From Lasiosphaeria ovina (taxonomy: Eukaryota > Ascomycota > Sordariomycetes > Sordariales > Lasiosphaeriaceae): a DNA stretch of 64,000 bases. The stretch lies in NCBI GenBank assembly GCA_033439765.1, contig JAULSN010000004.1, forward strand, positions 3,730,001 through 3,794,000. Reading direction: 5' to 3'. The stretch's first letter is position 1. Each line of letters starts with the position of its first letter. Both the position numbers and the translations under genes were made by a program. The notes below the pieces were generated by a model. That model saw only the letters and a list, made by a program, of their open reading frames with translations. It did no database searches and was not told the DNA's origin. Positions 45,901 to 56,729 of this stretch are shown in pieces.

Positions 45901-46531
45901 GACTCTATCATACGTCAACTTGGATACAAAGGACTTGGTCATACAAACCTATCTCCCCGAGGACGAGAGCGATACGATTTGCTCTGGTGATCCTCTCGAA
46001 GCATTAAAGGGGAAGCCCCGAGTGTGGGACGGGACTCGGGAGGTCATAAGGCGCGTCGCCAACCCGGGGACTTGGGAGGCGCTTTCCAATGGGAGTATCG
46101 TGGGCGTCCGACAGAAGCCGCAGGCTCAGGCGCAACAGTGGCAGTCCAAGGTGGCAGTCGGTGGGGTTCGGAAACGGGGCGGCAACCGGTCAGACACTGG
46201 TTCTGGCGGATCTGCGAGCGAGGCTTGGGAGGTCTGGGTGATTAGCAATCTCGAGACCAAGGGAGACCTCGAAACCCGGTTACTCGACCTGCCCGACGAG
46301 GACAAACACGACCAGGGCCACCTGATGATCTCGGACCTGGGCCCCATGGTGCGGCTCGGCACCAAGAGCGTAGCCGTCGGCCTCGGAAACGTCATCAAGG
46401 TCATTAGCGTCGGCCACGAGTACTTTGACCAGCACCGCGACCACCTGGCTCCCAGCGATCTCAGGAACATGTCGGCGGCTAGACGGAGAAAGGCGTTGGG
46501 CGCATCCTCGCGGGCGAGAGCCGTGTGGTGA
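42932..46531 (+). CDS. SREBP cleavage-activating protein (SCAP), sterol-sensing domain plus WD40
   Basis: Predicted protein of 1135 residues from exons 42932-42963, 43091-45519 and 45585-46531. The 11-codon first exon gives M-L-W-Y-L-L-Y-P-L-R-G and is spliced from a GTTTGT donor to a GCTTCGCAG acceptor with a TACTAAC branch site. The result M-L-W-Y-L-L-Y-P-L-R-G-T-T-K-A-P-x-L matches fungal SCAP N-termini, whereas the ORF alone has no credible ATG. A transmembrane helix at about 25-47 is followed by a lumenal loop. The sterol-sensing domain is at about 288-461 (Y-Y-A-Y-P-L-V-V-L-T-I-S-V-E-N-S-I-R-L). Another helix lies at 616-636. A cytosolic WD40 region follows from about 660 (G-Q-L-A-S-A-G-L-D-R-L-I-Q-V-W-D). 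SCAP retains and escorts SREBP (SrbA/Sre1), linking sterol and oxygen supply to ergosterol genes. No SREBP or INSIG gene is in the window. Confidence 0.93.
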
Positions 46532-47060
46532 AAAAATGATCATTTAAAATGGATTTGGTCTTGGTGTAGGTTTCTTTTTTGGGAGGGGAAGGGAAATGAG
46601 GCTGGGGGGAGGGTTGGGCTTGTGATTATTAGTGGTCATGAAAGAAGGCATGTGTGCGTGTTTTTCTTTGTCCTTGTCCTAGTCCTTGTCCATTCCGGTG
46701 CTCGGTGGATGGGGAGTTCAAAAGAAAGAAGAAAAGAAAAGAAATCGAGACCATGATTTTCATTATTTCCCCCGCTTTCTTGTCTTTCTCGTTCCGCTAT
46801 ACTATACTCCGAGCTCCCCTTTGGCTTTGAATTATACCCTCGTTGTGTTTTTGGTATGCTCGGCCCCGTTCGGTTAGGGGCTGGGCTCGTAAGCGAAGGA
46901 TTTGGTATGTATCTGGTATTTCTGAAGGGGCCAGAAAGAGCTGATTACCTACCTACCTTGCCTTTTTAGTTAGGGAGTGCTGGCAAAATGGATGCATGGG
47001 TGGGCGGATTGATGGAACGCCCGAGCCCCCGTTTCTCTTCTTTTTTCATGCTCTGCTCTG

Positions 47061-47114
<54 letters not shown>

Positions 47115-47953
47115 CTATTCTTATATTTACCATATTATATTATATTATTTCGTACTCACTTGTACGGCATGTGTCTGAGGCCGTATCCAACATTGCTTGC
47201 CTTTGGGTGTTTCGCGCTTGGTAGTAGTGGTGTTGTCGAGGAAAAGCAGATCGGACGGGACGAGGAGACGGGGATGTGAGTCGTGAGGAAGGTGCGCCGC
47301 TGGACGTGTGTTATTTTTTTTTTTTTCCCCTTTCTATTTTGTACAATATTTTCTTGACGACCAACAAAATTGCCGTTTTAGAAGAACACACACACACATA
47401 TGCGCGCGTGCATTTGTTTCGTTTTTTGTTGGTGGTCTGACTTGCGATGTTGTGCCAATAAGGTACGGGACCGTAGGTAAGGTCAAAGGGGGTGGGCGAT
47501 GCCATCTCAGTGCTTCTCTGGTACTGAAAGTGAATTGCTCCCTGCTCTATCTTGCCTCCTCATATTATCGTGATCGTAACGAGAATCAGACCTGCTCACA
47601 TCTGCCCACCATATCCTTCCAACCCGCCGCTATTGTAAAAAAAACGCCATCACTCTTCCAAAGCACAAATCCCCAATCCAAGCCTAGTACATGAGGATGT
47701 TATTACATATCTTACTACACTCGGTAGCATATTCTCCGCAAGAACCCGAGCGAAGCGCAGCCTCTTTCGGTCCCCGTGGTGTCCATGTCCTTCCTTAAAC
47801 CTTCAGTGTCCCTTTCTTGGCTCTGCTATCATCTCTGACTTGTCGTGGCATCAACCAGCCTGGTTGCGTGACCCCGAGCTTGGGCTCCGGGTTGATGGCT
47901 GGCTGGTGTTGGTATTCGGCTTCCTTTCCGACTTCTCTTCAAGCCAAAGACCA
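46532..47953. other. Intergenic between SCAP and the small Cys/His-rich gene
   Basis: No gene was seen. The stretch contains TC and AT microsatellites (listed separately) and T-rich tracts near 47310-47325. Confidence 0.4.
47061..47108. repeat. (CT)n followed by (AT)n microsatellite
   Basis: About nine CT units at 47061-47078 run directly into about fifteen AT units at 47079-47108. Non-coding. Confidence 0.92.
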
Positions 47954-48172
47954 TCACCTTCTTACTGTCCTCCGCGCGGGCGCGTGAACATAGGCAGGCT
48001 GCGGCGGCGAGTACCATGCCTTGCACTCGTCGCAGGCTTCGTCCATGCGGATGGTCTGCCAAATATGGCGCTCGCCACACGCCGTCTGAATCATGCTGGC
48101 GGGCTTGCAGAAGCTGGCGAAGCTGTGCGTGACATGCTTGCACACGAAGGCGTGGGCGTAGTATCGGCACAT
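47954..48172 (-). CDS. Small Cys/His-rich protein, 72 residues, unknown function
   Basis: The start is the only ATG (M-C-R-Y-Y-A-H-A-F-V-C-K-H); the frame extends upstream only with a TTG. The short sequence has Cys at 2, 11, 21, 31, 44 and 47 and His at 7, 13, 16 and 35. The second part reads C-G-E-R-H-I-W-Q-T and D-E-A-C-D-E-C-K-A-W. Spacing such as C-x2-C and C-x-H suggests zinc binding. No signal peptide or membrane helix is visible, so a cytosolic or nuclear zinc-binding peptide is more likely than a secreted Cys-rich effector. Similar short proteins are common in filamentous ascomycetes and are almost all uncharacterised. Without homology evidence the call rests on composition and a clean start. 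Confidence 0.6.
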   Translation of the reverse strand: MCRYYAHAFVCKHVTHSFASFCKPASMIQTACGERHIWQTIRMDEACDECKAWYSPPQPAYVHAPARRTVRR

Positions 48173-49976
48173 CTTATCTTTGTTGTGGTGGGTTGGAGTT
48201 GGTTGGTTGTTGGAGTGGTTTGGGTTGGGTTGGATATGTGAGAGATGACGAAAATGGTTGTTTGGGTCTGATCTCTTGAGCAAACAAGGGATGGATGTGG
48301 TTCAGAGTGCGGTTTCTCTGTGTTGATATAAATCCACTCTACTGTCTGCTTGAAATGAGGAGAAGGAAGGCACTCGCTCTTAGGCACTGATGAGACAAAG
48401 AAGGGGGCGGATCACAATGTCTCTGAGGATGCTGCTGGCTGGTGATGATCTCTTTTTCTTTATGATGTGATATGTGATGGGCTTGTAGTAGATATATATG
48501 AGACAGGTCGCCTTGAAGAAGGGACGCTTTGACGAGGCCGAGTGACCTAGTGAGACAATGAGAATGCTCGGTTTCTCAGTCTCTGATTTGCCCCCAGCCC
48601 TCCTGCGATTGAAGGCCCGAGACTCGGGTTGGGATCGCCGGCCCCCCTTTCCTCAGACCAAGGAATATCACGAAGTTGAGATACGACGGGAGCTGAAGCC
48701 GAGTGGCAACATTGGTAGGCAGCCAGCCTCACGCCTGCAGTCAATAGAGTCGGACAAAATGCACGATTGCTATAGCGATATGCGTTTTGCTCTGATGGCA
48801 AATCTCGGATGAGCCGCTTCTGCTTATGAAGCTGACCGGCAGCTGCTCTTGGGGGGCTCAGCTCTCAGCTCCATACAAAGGCACATACATACATCTGCGG
48901 GTAGGTATGTATGCATGTAGGTAGGAAAATGTGTGGGTGTTCGTGTGTGCGCCGTGCCTGGTGCATTGGGCCTCAAAAGTTGACCCTCCACTGTCCGACT
49001 GCAAATTAATCGGCCCAATAACGTGGGAAGGCTGACTTTCAGGACTCAGTTACCAAAAGCAGGCAGAAGCCTTCGGCGCAGCTGCCTTAGCGATCCGGCT
49101 ACGGGCGCGGGTGACAGGAACCTTGTGGCCAGTGGTGGTGCAGGACCGGCCAAGGCTCGCGATGCAGCAGCCTGGAGCAAGTCTGGTCTTGCATATGATG
49201 GGCTCTGCCGGTGCCGGCATCCTTTCCGTTCTTGGCCGGTACGGCGGCGGCGGCGGCGGCCAATAGTAGGCACGGATAGGGCCGAACGAAAACACGGGCC
49301 GGCACTCCGTTGGCCATGACTAATAGTCCTCCTCCTGATGCTGCGTTTGTGGAGAGCTGATACGGGCGAGTTTTGATCACTTGATATGAACCGGGTCCCA
49401 GGTGGGACATATTATGGTTATAGGATGGCACCCTGATATGTGTTACTTGGACTGACCGCTTCCTCGGGGTGTGTGTCTTGAGAAAGAGAGAGAGAGAGTA
49501 TAGGGTTGGCTGGCCATTGGTCTTTTCCCGAACTTCATGCCGCAAACCGAGAGAAACTTGGTCTCTCTCTCGAGATTGAGAAGAGGGCTCTTGTAGGGCT
49601 GCAAGGCACGGGAAATCAACTGCCGTGTAACGCATCAGAAACCAGAAAACAACTGGGCGGGGAGCCGATCAGAACTCGAGTCTCAATATCCGGGCCTGTG
49701 ATTTGTCAGGCCGGGCTGATCAATGAACCTGTGCCTGCTGAAAACAAAGGGGAGAAACCGGAACGACACGGTCTTGGAGCCTCTAAGGTGACGAGGACGA
49801 CGAGTCTCGGGGCGGGCACGTTTGTTTAGGGTCTTCACCGCCAGTTCACAGTTCACCTCTGAGCTGTTTGTCTCCCCAGACCTAGACGGTTGGACCGTGG
49901 TGCTCCTCGGTGGTGTCATGGGCGTCCATCCATTCATCAGGTCGTGCAAAGCCCATGATGGATGGGATGGGAGACA

Positions 49977-50001
49977 AGGCAAGGCAAGGCAAGGCAAGGC
50001 A
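49977..50001. repeat. GGCAA pentanucleotide repeat
   Basis: About five AAGGC/GGCAA units in tandem, non-coding. Confidence 0.85.
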
Positions 50002-52939
50002 AAACAACGCACTCGAGATGGACATGGCCGCAGATTTGAGGGCCAAGTGTGGTCGCCCACGAATAACCGACGACCAAGTTTGGATACCGGACGCCAATGG
50101 TCGATGGGCGGCCGTCGTGTGAGGCTGGAGCCAATTGAGGGCTGCGGCTGGCTTTTCTGCACGGTCAAAGTCGAGAATTGAGGTGGCTGGGGAGCTGGGA
50201 GCCAAGGACGAACGCCCCCTGCCTGGCTGTGGCCCTGGCCCTGTGCCCCCTGTGGGAAGTGGGAATTGGTAAAGACCTCCAGTGGGTGGGAGGTGTGGGA
50301 CTGGGACTCGGCGAGTCCATGTGCAGTGGCGCTTCACTCCCGTTCCTGGTCCCAATCTCGGATCGGCCATCAAGGCGAAGGACACCACAAAGCCGGGGGA
50401 ACCCCCAAGACGGACCACCCCCGACCCAGGATCTGACTGACTGACGCCCCCGCGCATCGGGTGCATCCGTTAAAATAGTATCATGATGCGATGCAGGTGT
50501 ACTATGTAGATGCAGTGACGGTGCGTGCGTGCGTGTGTGCGTGCGTATTGAGGAGCCTGAACGAGATCTTGTCGGCGTCTTGTGTCCTCAGGCATTCACC
50601 TTCGATATGTCCCACCTCGGACCTCCTGCGTATCCTCAATATGAGAAGTGGACAGGTAGTATTGGATGAGAATGCGGCTGTTTCGCGACACTAGAGGACT
50701 CGGGTCGGGAAGAGAGAGAGAGATAGAGAGAGATAAACGGCCGTGCTGTCGTTTGCGTGCGCGCGCGCCTGTGCCGTCCGACGCTCCCGAGTCCCATCTC
50801 CTGTCCTGTCACGCAAGTTGCAAGTTGCAAGCAGCAACAGTACCAAAGGTAGGTAGGGCAATGCTCAACTTGGCGGCTCTCGGACGGCGATTAAGGTATC
50901 CGTAACAGGGAAGGACCCAAGGACTAGCCGAGACTAAACCTGTTCAACTGTTCCGTAGGTTAATTGTTAATGGCCAGAGTCTTGTCTTTTAGGTCCTTGA
51001 GAAGGCGGCGGCTCCGGGGGGAGTCTGTCTCAGGCACGGCTTTGATCCTTCCCGCTTGATGAATGTCGCGATCCAAAATGATGGCCCGAAGTCCTGGACC
51101 GTGATGGTCGAAATAATTGCAGCTATTGGAGTTTCGCAGTTTCCAACAAAGCACATCGTTTCACGTTTTGGATGGAATCGAATCATTTCAAATTTCATCA
51201 AGGTTTGCAGACCTAATAGGAGTATAGACTTGGAGAAAAGTACGAAGTACGAACGGGGTCGGACAGGTTTGTTAGGAAAGAGCGTCAGTGTCTTTGGGCA
51301 AGAACCTGAAGTCCCAAAAACATCCATCTAGGGAATGTCATTACCCAGCCGCTGGCGCTTGCCGCAAAGGCCCGCTTGGCTCATCAGACGTCCCTTCCCG
51401 TCTTTTGTTCGGACGGTGACGGAACCTGGAACCAGGAACCGCCAAATCCATGGACCACTGTCAGCCCGGCCCAAGCTCAGTCCAGCTACCTTAGCACACC
51501 CACCTCAGGCGAACGCTAAGGCCCTGGCTTTTCTCGCAACAACACATCGAACTGCCTCTCGCATCCATTCATTTCAGTCTTTCCTCAATCAATTGATACG
51601 ACACACGCCATTGGCTCTATTAGCCAGTTCCGCTCATTTTTCCACCAGGGCTCGACGAGGAAGCCGGCCTCAATCAACAGGCCGTTCGACAGACTCTAGA
51701 GACAGAATCTGTTTGGGGCTGGACTTCGATTGGCGCGCACCGCACGTGCTGCGCTGCGCTGGCGCTCGGGGGGGACGCGAGGGGACGACTTTGCGACCAT
51801 CGAATCCCGACTCCTGCGAAGGACACATCATACATCGAGCGAACGCATGCGCTGCGTCTCTTGGGTCATACACCGAGACCCCAGTGACGGACTTGTCCAC
51901 TCGCGCGCATCTGCCCTCCAATCGCCGTCGCTGGCCATTTTGTGAGGGTGCCGGGGCGTGCCATGCAGTGGTTGATTGATTGAAGGGCGGACAACTCACC
52001 TTGCAGCGACCATCTGCACCTCCAACGGTTTCCATTCGCTTTTCGCCTCCAGCCTTGACCCGCCTCTCCAGACTCGCAGTCTGTCTCGCTCGCAGTCGCC
52101 CAGTCTGTCCTTACCCGTATGACATATTCGCCTTGCCGCTCTCTCTCTCTCTCTCTTGGACATTGAATTCTTGTCCTCGTTTGTTTTGTTTTGGGCCTGT
52201 CTTGTTTTTTTTTGCTAGCCCTAAGCCAACGTGTCAGCCAGGCCGTCTTGTGCGGCCGTCGTTTCGATTCAGGGCGTCGGTCGGCAAGTCACCGTCGCGC
52301 TCAGAAGCTGTCAAAAAGGGCCCACCCCCTCACGACACTAAACACTCGTTCATGCATGAGAGACCCTCGCTTTTGCTTTGCCTTGCTGCACGACTCCTTT
52401 AAACCACATAACCAAGGCCCCGGCCCGCGCGTCAGCCCTCGCCTCTGCAGGTTAGCCTGCCACGCACAGGACTGGGTGCTCTGGTCCGGTCTGGCTTCTG
52501 TCAATATTCGTGTTTACTTTGCCATTGTCGTCTTCTCAATCCCGCAGTTTGCCTCAAAGTCTCGATCTCAACTCCAGCCATGAGCCACGGCCCCAATTGA
52601 ACTGCCATTGGCCTCCTCCTGCCACTCCAGTCCGCCTTCCTCCGCCCGACGTCGTCGGACCTCTGAGGCTCCACCTCGATCCACCTTGGCACGCTTGCTT
52701 GACTGCCTGCCTGCCCGTCTGCTTGTTGCTTGAGGATAACGCCTGAGGAAGAGCCAAGTCCACCGCCGGCTCACCGCCCTGTCGCCCCTCAAGGAAGGAA
52801 GTGCGGGGCCCTTACCCGAGATACTCTGACCTTTGGGTTCCCGGCATATCCAGCAGCCCATTGTTTACCCTCCAACCCACCTCGGGTCATTCAGGCCTCA
52901 TTTCTGTGTGTGCTCGATAGTCAGGTCCGAGTCGTCGCC

Positions 52940-53017
52940 ATGCCCAGCTCGAAAACTAGCAAGTCCTCCGCCACCAAACTTGAGCCTCAACTTCCCCTCG
53001 GGGTTCATTACTGGTAA
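52940..53017 (+). other. Possible upstream ORF in the 14-3-3-like leader
   Basis: A short ATG-initiated frame encodes 25 residues ending H-Y-W and stops about 450 bases before the main start. It lies in a CT-rich leader. It could repress translation of the downstream gene. Alternatively its final codon overlaps a GTAACG donor and it could be the first exon of a spliced transcript. Confidence 0.3.
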
Positions 53018-53463
53018 CGACTACTCCTCCGCCCCTCTGATTCGCCGCTCCGTCTGTACAAATTGCCTCTTCCGGCCTGGTTTGCTTCGCTGTATCATAT
53101 TAGTCAGTAATCCTCCAATCAACCAGAGGCCGCCTCGTCGCCCAATTTCTGACCCCAAGCTCTGCCCCAGGCTTGTGTAATTAATTAAAGAAAACCCAAC
53201 GCTCTCCACCAACTACGCCATCACCACGAGGATTAACAAAGTCTGAATCCGCCAGGCGACGCATTCATTTGTTTATCATCTATGAGACGGACGAGCCATC
53301 TCAGCAGTCACCAGTTTCGAGGCTTGTCTGGAACGGGAGCACAGGTACGGCCCTCGCGAGGCTACTGCCCCGTGTCTGATATCACCGCGGCAGTCAAGCC
53401 TCTACCCCTCTCTCCAAGGACTGTGACGCGCAGCGCTGCTCCAACACGGGCAGTCTCACCCCG

Positions 53464-54429
53464 ATGGCTTCTTCAGAAGTCGATCAGAAGTTTCTCGGCA
53501 AGCTTGCCAAGGCGGTAGAAAACGACAATCCGCTACTTGCTAAGGTTTTGTTTAGGATATTGGGCCTGTCCATCAACCTCTCTGGCCAGCTCATCAGCGC
53601 GCGGAAGCAAAGTCGGGTCGATGCCGCCCGGACAGCAGACTTGCTGGAGCTACACTTCCACATCATCTGGCTGTCCCGCGAAGGTCTGGTGCTACTCGAG
53701 CAATATGTTTTGCCAATGGTGGGCAAGTACGTTGAGCTCAAGGTCCTAGCATATAAGCTCCGCGCTTCTTTCTACCACATTTTTGTCTTATTCCACAACA
53801 CGCCTTCAGTCTCGTCCATGAGCCTCGGCACTCCAGAAGGCCAGACATCGGCGGCCCCCGGCCTGGCACCGATCCGCCTCGATAAGGGAAAAGGGGTGGC
53901 AAGAGACGACGGGTACGACACGGGGCAGCCATCTCTCATCACTCCACGCACCTTCGAAGGAGGTCCAGTAGGCCCTCCCCCGGGATTTGGCCCCGAGTCC
54001 CCGGCCGCCTTTCTCATGAGACCGGGCGACTACCTTCCCCAAGCCTACCAATACTTCCAGGAAGCTGTACAGTACGCCGAGACCCTACTGTGGGGATCAC
54101 ACTCTCTCCGTCTCTCCGTCAAAACCGAGTATGCGGCGTTTCTCTACGAGTGTGTGCATGACACCGAAGGCAGTCGGAAGGTTGCCAAGGACACCATTAC
54201 CCAGGCATACGAAGCCACAGAGGGCATCGAAGACGACATGTTCGACGATACTAGCGAGCTCGTGAATGTCCTGGGTAGGATGGTGAAGCGAGGACTCGGC
54301 ACAAACAATAGTCGGTCCCCACGGTCCAGTCCCGGCAATGGCAACGGCAATGGAAACGGCAACAGCAAGGCACAGTTGGAGACGACTAGCGCTGAAGCCG
54401 AAGGCCGTGTCCCGCCTGGAATGATTTGA
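53464..54429 (+). CDS. Divergent 14-3-3-like protein
   Basis: Predicted single-exon protein of 321 residues. The all-helical pattern recalls 14-3-3. N-terminal helix Q-K-F-L-G-K-L-A-K-A-V-E-N-D-N is followed by H-I-I-W-L-S-R-E-G-L-V-L-L-E-Q. The C-terminal half reads A-Y-Q-Y-F-Q-E-A-V-Q-Y-A-E-T-L-L, then Y-A-A-F-L-Y-E-C-V-H-D-T-E-G-S-R-K-V-A-K-D-T-I-T-Q-A-Y-E and L-V-N-V-L-G-R-M-V-K. It matches the order of 14-3-3 helices 8 and 9. A disordered insertion (about 115-193) splits the two halves. The Lys-Arg-Arg-Tyr pocket of true 14-3-3 proteins is not obvious. The helix that normally carries R-Y-L-A-E reads L-R-A-S-F-Y-H-I-F. Phosphopeptide binding may therefore be lost or changed. A Ser/Asn/Gly-rich tail ends the protein. 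Canonical 14-3-3 genes are conserved; this one is a separate fungal lineage. Confidence 0.72.
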   Translation: MASSEVDQKFLGKLAKAVENDNPLLAKVLFRILGLSINLSGQLISARKQSRVDAARTADLLELHFHIIWLSREGLVLLEQYVLPMVGKYVELKVLAYKLRASFYHIFVLFHNTPSVSSMSLGTPEGQTSAAPGLAPIRLDKGKGVARDDGYDTGQPSLITPRTFEGGPVGPPPGFGPESPAAFLMRPGDYLPQAYQYFQEAVQYAETLLWGSHSLRLSVKTEYAAFLYECVHDTEGSRKVAKDTITQAYEATEGIEDDMFDDTSELVNVLGRMVKRGLGTNNSRSPRSSPGNGNGNGNGNSKAQLETTSAEAEGRVPPGMI

Positions 54430-55917
54430 GCGCCGACACCCAATGTCGGCCTCTCTTACAATACGTCCAAATGAGATATCCCTCGTCGTAGAGATTTGCG
54501 CCTCGATGTGGCGCATATACCGCACCTCCATTTTTCGACACACACGACATGTATCGCCGGCCAATATCCCGACCATGCTCAATGGATGTTCTTCGTCCGC
54601 GACATTTGGATCGCTGGAGTGCTTATTTGTTCCATACCCATTTGTTTTTCCATATTGGGATTAGTAATTTCTGCATTTTGTCGGAGCTTGCATTGACTCT
54701 GGACCGGAGTTGTACCGTTTGTTTTTGTCTTTATAAAATTGTAGTAAATAATCTGGATTTCCTTGGGGGCTTAAAACGGGGAATATCTCTCTTTTGTCTC
54801 TGGCCTATTTCCTTTCTCTTCATGATACCCGAGGCGTCGAGGTGACGACGGTGTCTTGCGAAGGGGTTCGGCCTTTCCTTGTTTGACTGGGTTGACCTCT
54901 ATTGTCTTTTACGTGTCGATATATACCGGATTCAGAGTACCTACTTGACCTACAGACTTGTACCATGGGACGGCATCTGGGCCGAGGGGCGGCAGCATTT
55001 CCCGAGAATGGAGGGGGGCCATGTACCGCCGCTGGTTGTATTTTTATGTTTCGCTCTAGATGACTTCAATGCTTGGAGGGGAGGTTAGATTTAGGTTTGG
55101 GGCGAGGGTTTATATAGCATGTTACATAATTAATGCTAATCAGTGGAAGTAACATCTGCACCTTGAAAGGAAATTAATTGAACACGTGATTGAGTAAATG
55201 GGGTTGAATGGAAGGTATCTCTTGGTCGAGCGAGGGAGCAAGGTCCTAAGTAAAATATGGTCTAGATTTTGGCGCGTTGAGTAATTGCCGTGTAGGTAGA
55301 GGAGTAAACAATGCTTGGCCAAACTAGTCCTGACGAGCAGATTCTCAGCATATGTCGTTGACTGGCGTGATGTCCGTCTTTTATGCACCAGACGTCGAGA
55401 CGGACTGTCTGGGTATCGATCGTGGCTGAATACGGCTTGCGTGGGTTGCATGTGTTTGACTAATCACAAGACTTGGAGATGAGGGTATGTGATGCGCTGG
55501 GTATCCAGGCAGCAGGCATCTGTCTCGTCTACCGGCGCAGCGGTAGTCTGATGTCGCTGGCTGGGCTGTGGCTTCGGAGAGGAGAGGAGGAAAACAAAAA
55601 CACAAACAGAGCGTCTTGTTCAGGGGTAAGCGGTAGCCTTGCCAAGAAGAGGGACGCTGGATATTTAAAAGTGGTGCTCTCATGAATATGTTCCGTTAAA
55701 AACGAATTGGTAAAAATTAACACAAAGGTAATACTACGTAGATTTCTGGTATCCGTCCGTCTAGGTCTAGGTCTAGGTCTAGGTCTATTCGTCAAAGGAG
55801 GTCTAGGCTATGCCAGCTTCGTCATGCTAGATGCTGTGCGTCATGGTCGTAGACCCCCCACCCCTCGTCTTTCTGCATCTGTCGCGGCATCGAATTGCTC
55901 ACGGGTAAGGTAGACAG
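54430..55917. other. Intergenic before the four-gene array
   Basis: No gene was seen. The stretch contains the 3' flanks of the 14-3-3-like gene and of array member A. A GTCTAG hexamer array is listed separately. Confidence 0.4.
55760..55788. repeat. GGTCTA hexanucleotide repeat
   Basis: Four to five tandem units of GTCTAG just outside the 3' end of array member A. Non-coding. Confidence 0.85.
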
Positions 55918-56415
55918 CTAGGCGCCGTACCAATTCCTACCAGCGCCGCCGCGCGACGCGTGTGCTGCGGTGTACAGATTTCCCACCTCCTCGGGCTCCT
56001 CGGTCAGCTGCGGTTCAAAGGCCGGCGGCTGCGCGTTGGGGACGTCGGTGAGCGAGTTGAGCCAGTGCGCGTGCAGTTTCCACGATCCCCCGTGCAGCCA
56101 GAAAAGGGGGGGTTTCGGATAGCAGTGGCGCTCGTAGTACAGCAAGGCGCCGTGTTTGTTTACCAGCTTCCATGCGGTGTTTCGTGTTGTTGCTGCTGGC
56201 GGTGATGACGATGATGAGGCTGTTGTTGATTCTGGAGGAGGAGGAGGCGGGTTGCATTGCGTGTACTCTAGCGGCCGGAACGCTGGTCCGGTGTACTCGA
56301 ACCACTGCCCGCATCCGCACGTCCATGCCACCGGCTGGGGGTCGTTGACGTCGTCCGGCTGAAGCCAGGGACGGTAGAGCTGTTCGAGGCCGGCGATCTC
56401 GTGCGCGGCTGGCAT
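55918..56415 (-). CDS. Array member A: uncharacterised W-x-C-x-C-G-x-W family protein
   Basis: Predicted single-exon protein of 165 residues. The start is the ATG at 56415 (M-P-A-A-H-E-I-A-G-L); the frame opens earlier only with TTG, and the other three members begin at the aligned position. Residues 29-38 read V-A-W-T-C-G-C-G-Q-W. A Pro/Ser-rich linker (55-78) follows, then W-K-L-V-N-K-H-G-A-L-L-Y-Y-E-R and H-G-G-S-W-K-L-H-A-H-W-L-N-S-L-T. Near the end, T-E-E-P-E-E-V-G-N-L-Y-T-A matches members B and C. No signal peptide or transmembrane helix was seen. The two Cys and the His could bind a metal. I do not recognise the family; its closest relatives in the window are the next three genes. Confidence 0.75.
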   Translation of the reverse strand: MPAAHEIAGLEQLYRPWLQPDDVNDPQPVAWTCGCGQWFEYTGPAFRPLEYTQCNPPPPPPESTTASSSSSPPAATTRNTAWKLVNKHGALLYYERHCYPKPPLFWLHGGSWKLHAHWLNSLTDVPNAQPPAFEPQLTEEPEEVGNLYTAAHASRGGAGRNWYGA

Positions 56416-56729
56416 GGCGATGATGTTTTGGTTGATTAGAGACGAGGTTAATTCGCGGAGACTTTTCGGAAGGTTTGGTTTCGGCAAAAGGCTGGGCGTG
56501 TGGCTGACCGTTGTGTCGTGGGAGACGCTCGGAAAGGTGGCTTTGTTAGACTACTATTTCGTATGAGACAAACACAGACAAACAGTCGTTACGGCGATGG
56601 GACGGTGGGAGGCAAGACCAGCTGGTTAGGGGCAACGAATCTCATCTCAGGGTTGCGATGGAGCGGGATCGGTTGCCCCTTGATGTAGCAAGTAGTGCTA
56701 GGTGACTTGACTGACCCCCTCCTACCTAC
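56416..56729. promoter_or_regulatory. Intergenic A/B, promoter of member A
   Basis: The 314-base gap must hold the 3' end of member B and the promoter of member A. Just before the ATG the minus strand reads TTAACCTCGTCTC...CATCGCC, similar to the sequence before member B (TTTAACCTCTGCC...CATCGCC). This suggests duplicated leader sequence. Confidence 0.5.

Larger units (their letters stand above)
48173..53463. other. Gene-poor region, 5.3 kb
   Basis: No intact gene was recognised over 5.3 kb, the longest gap of the window. Content: GGCAA repeats at 49977-50001, a GTGC/GTGT tract at about 50520-50548, a GA-rich tract near 50710-50732, and CT-rich leader-like sequence at 52000-53300. A 25-codon reading frame at 52940-53017 (M-P-S-S-K-T-S-K) may be an upstream ORF of the 14-3-3-like gene. 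No tRNA or 5S rRNA was found. Confidence 0.4.

Noticed and set aside
51790..51830. CATCGAATCCC word resembling a reversed tRNA T arm
   Set aside because: No acceptor or D arm could be paired with it on either strand.
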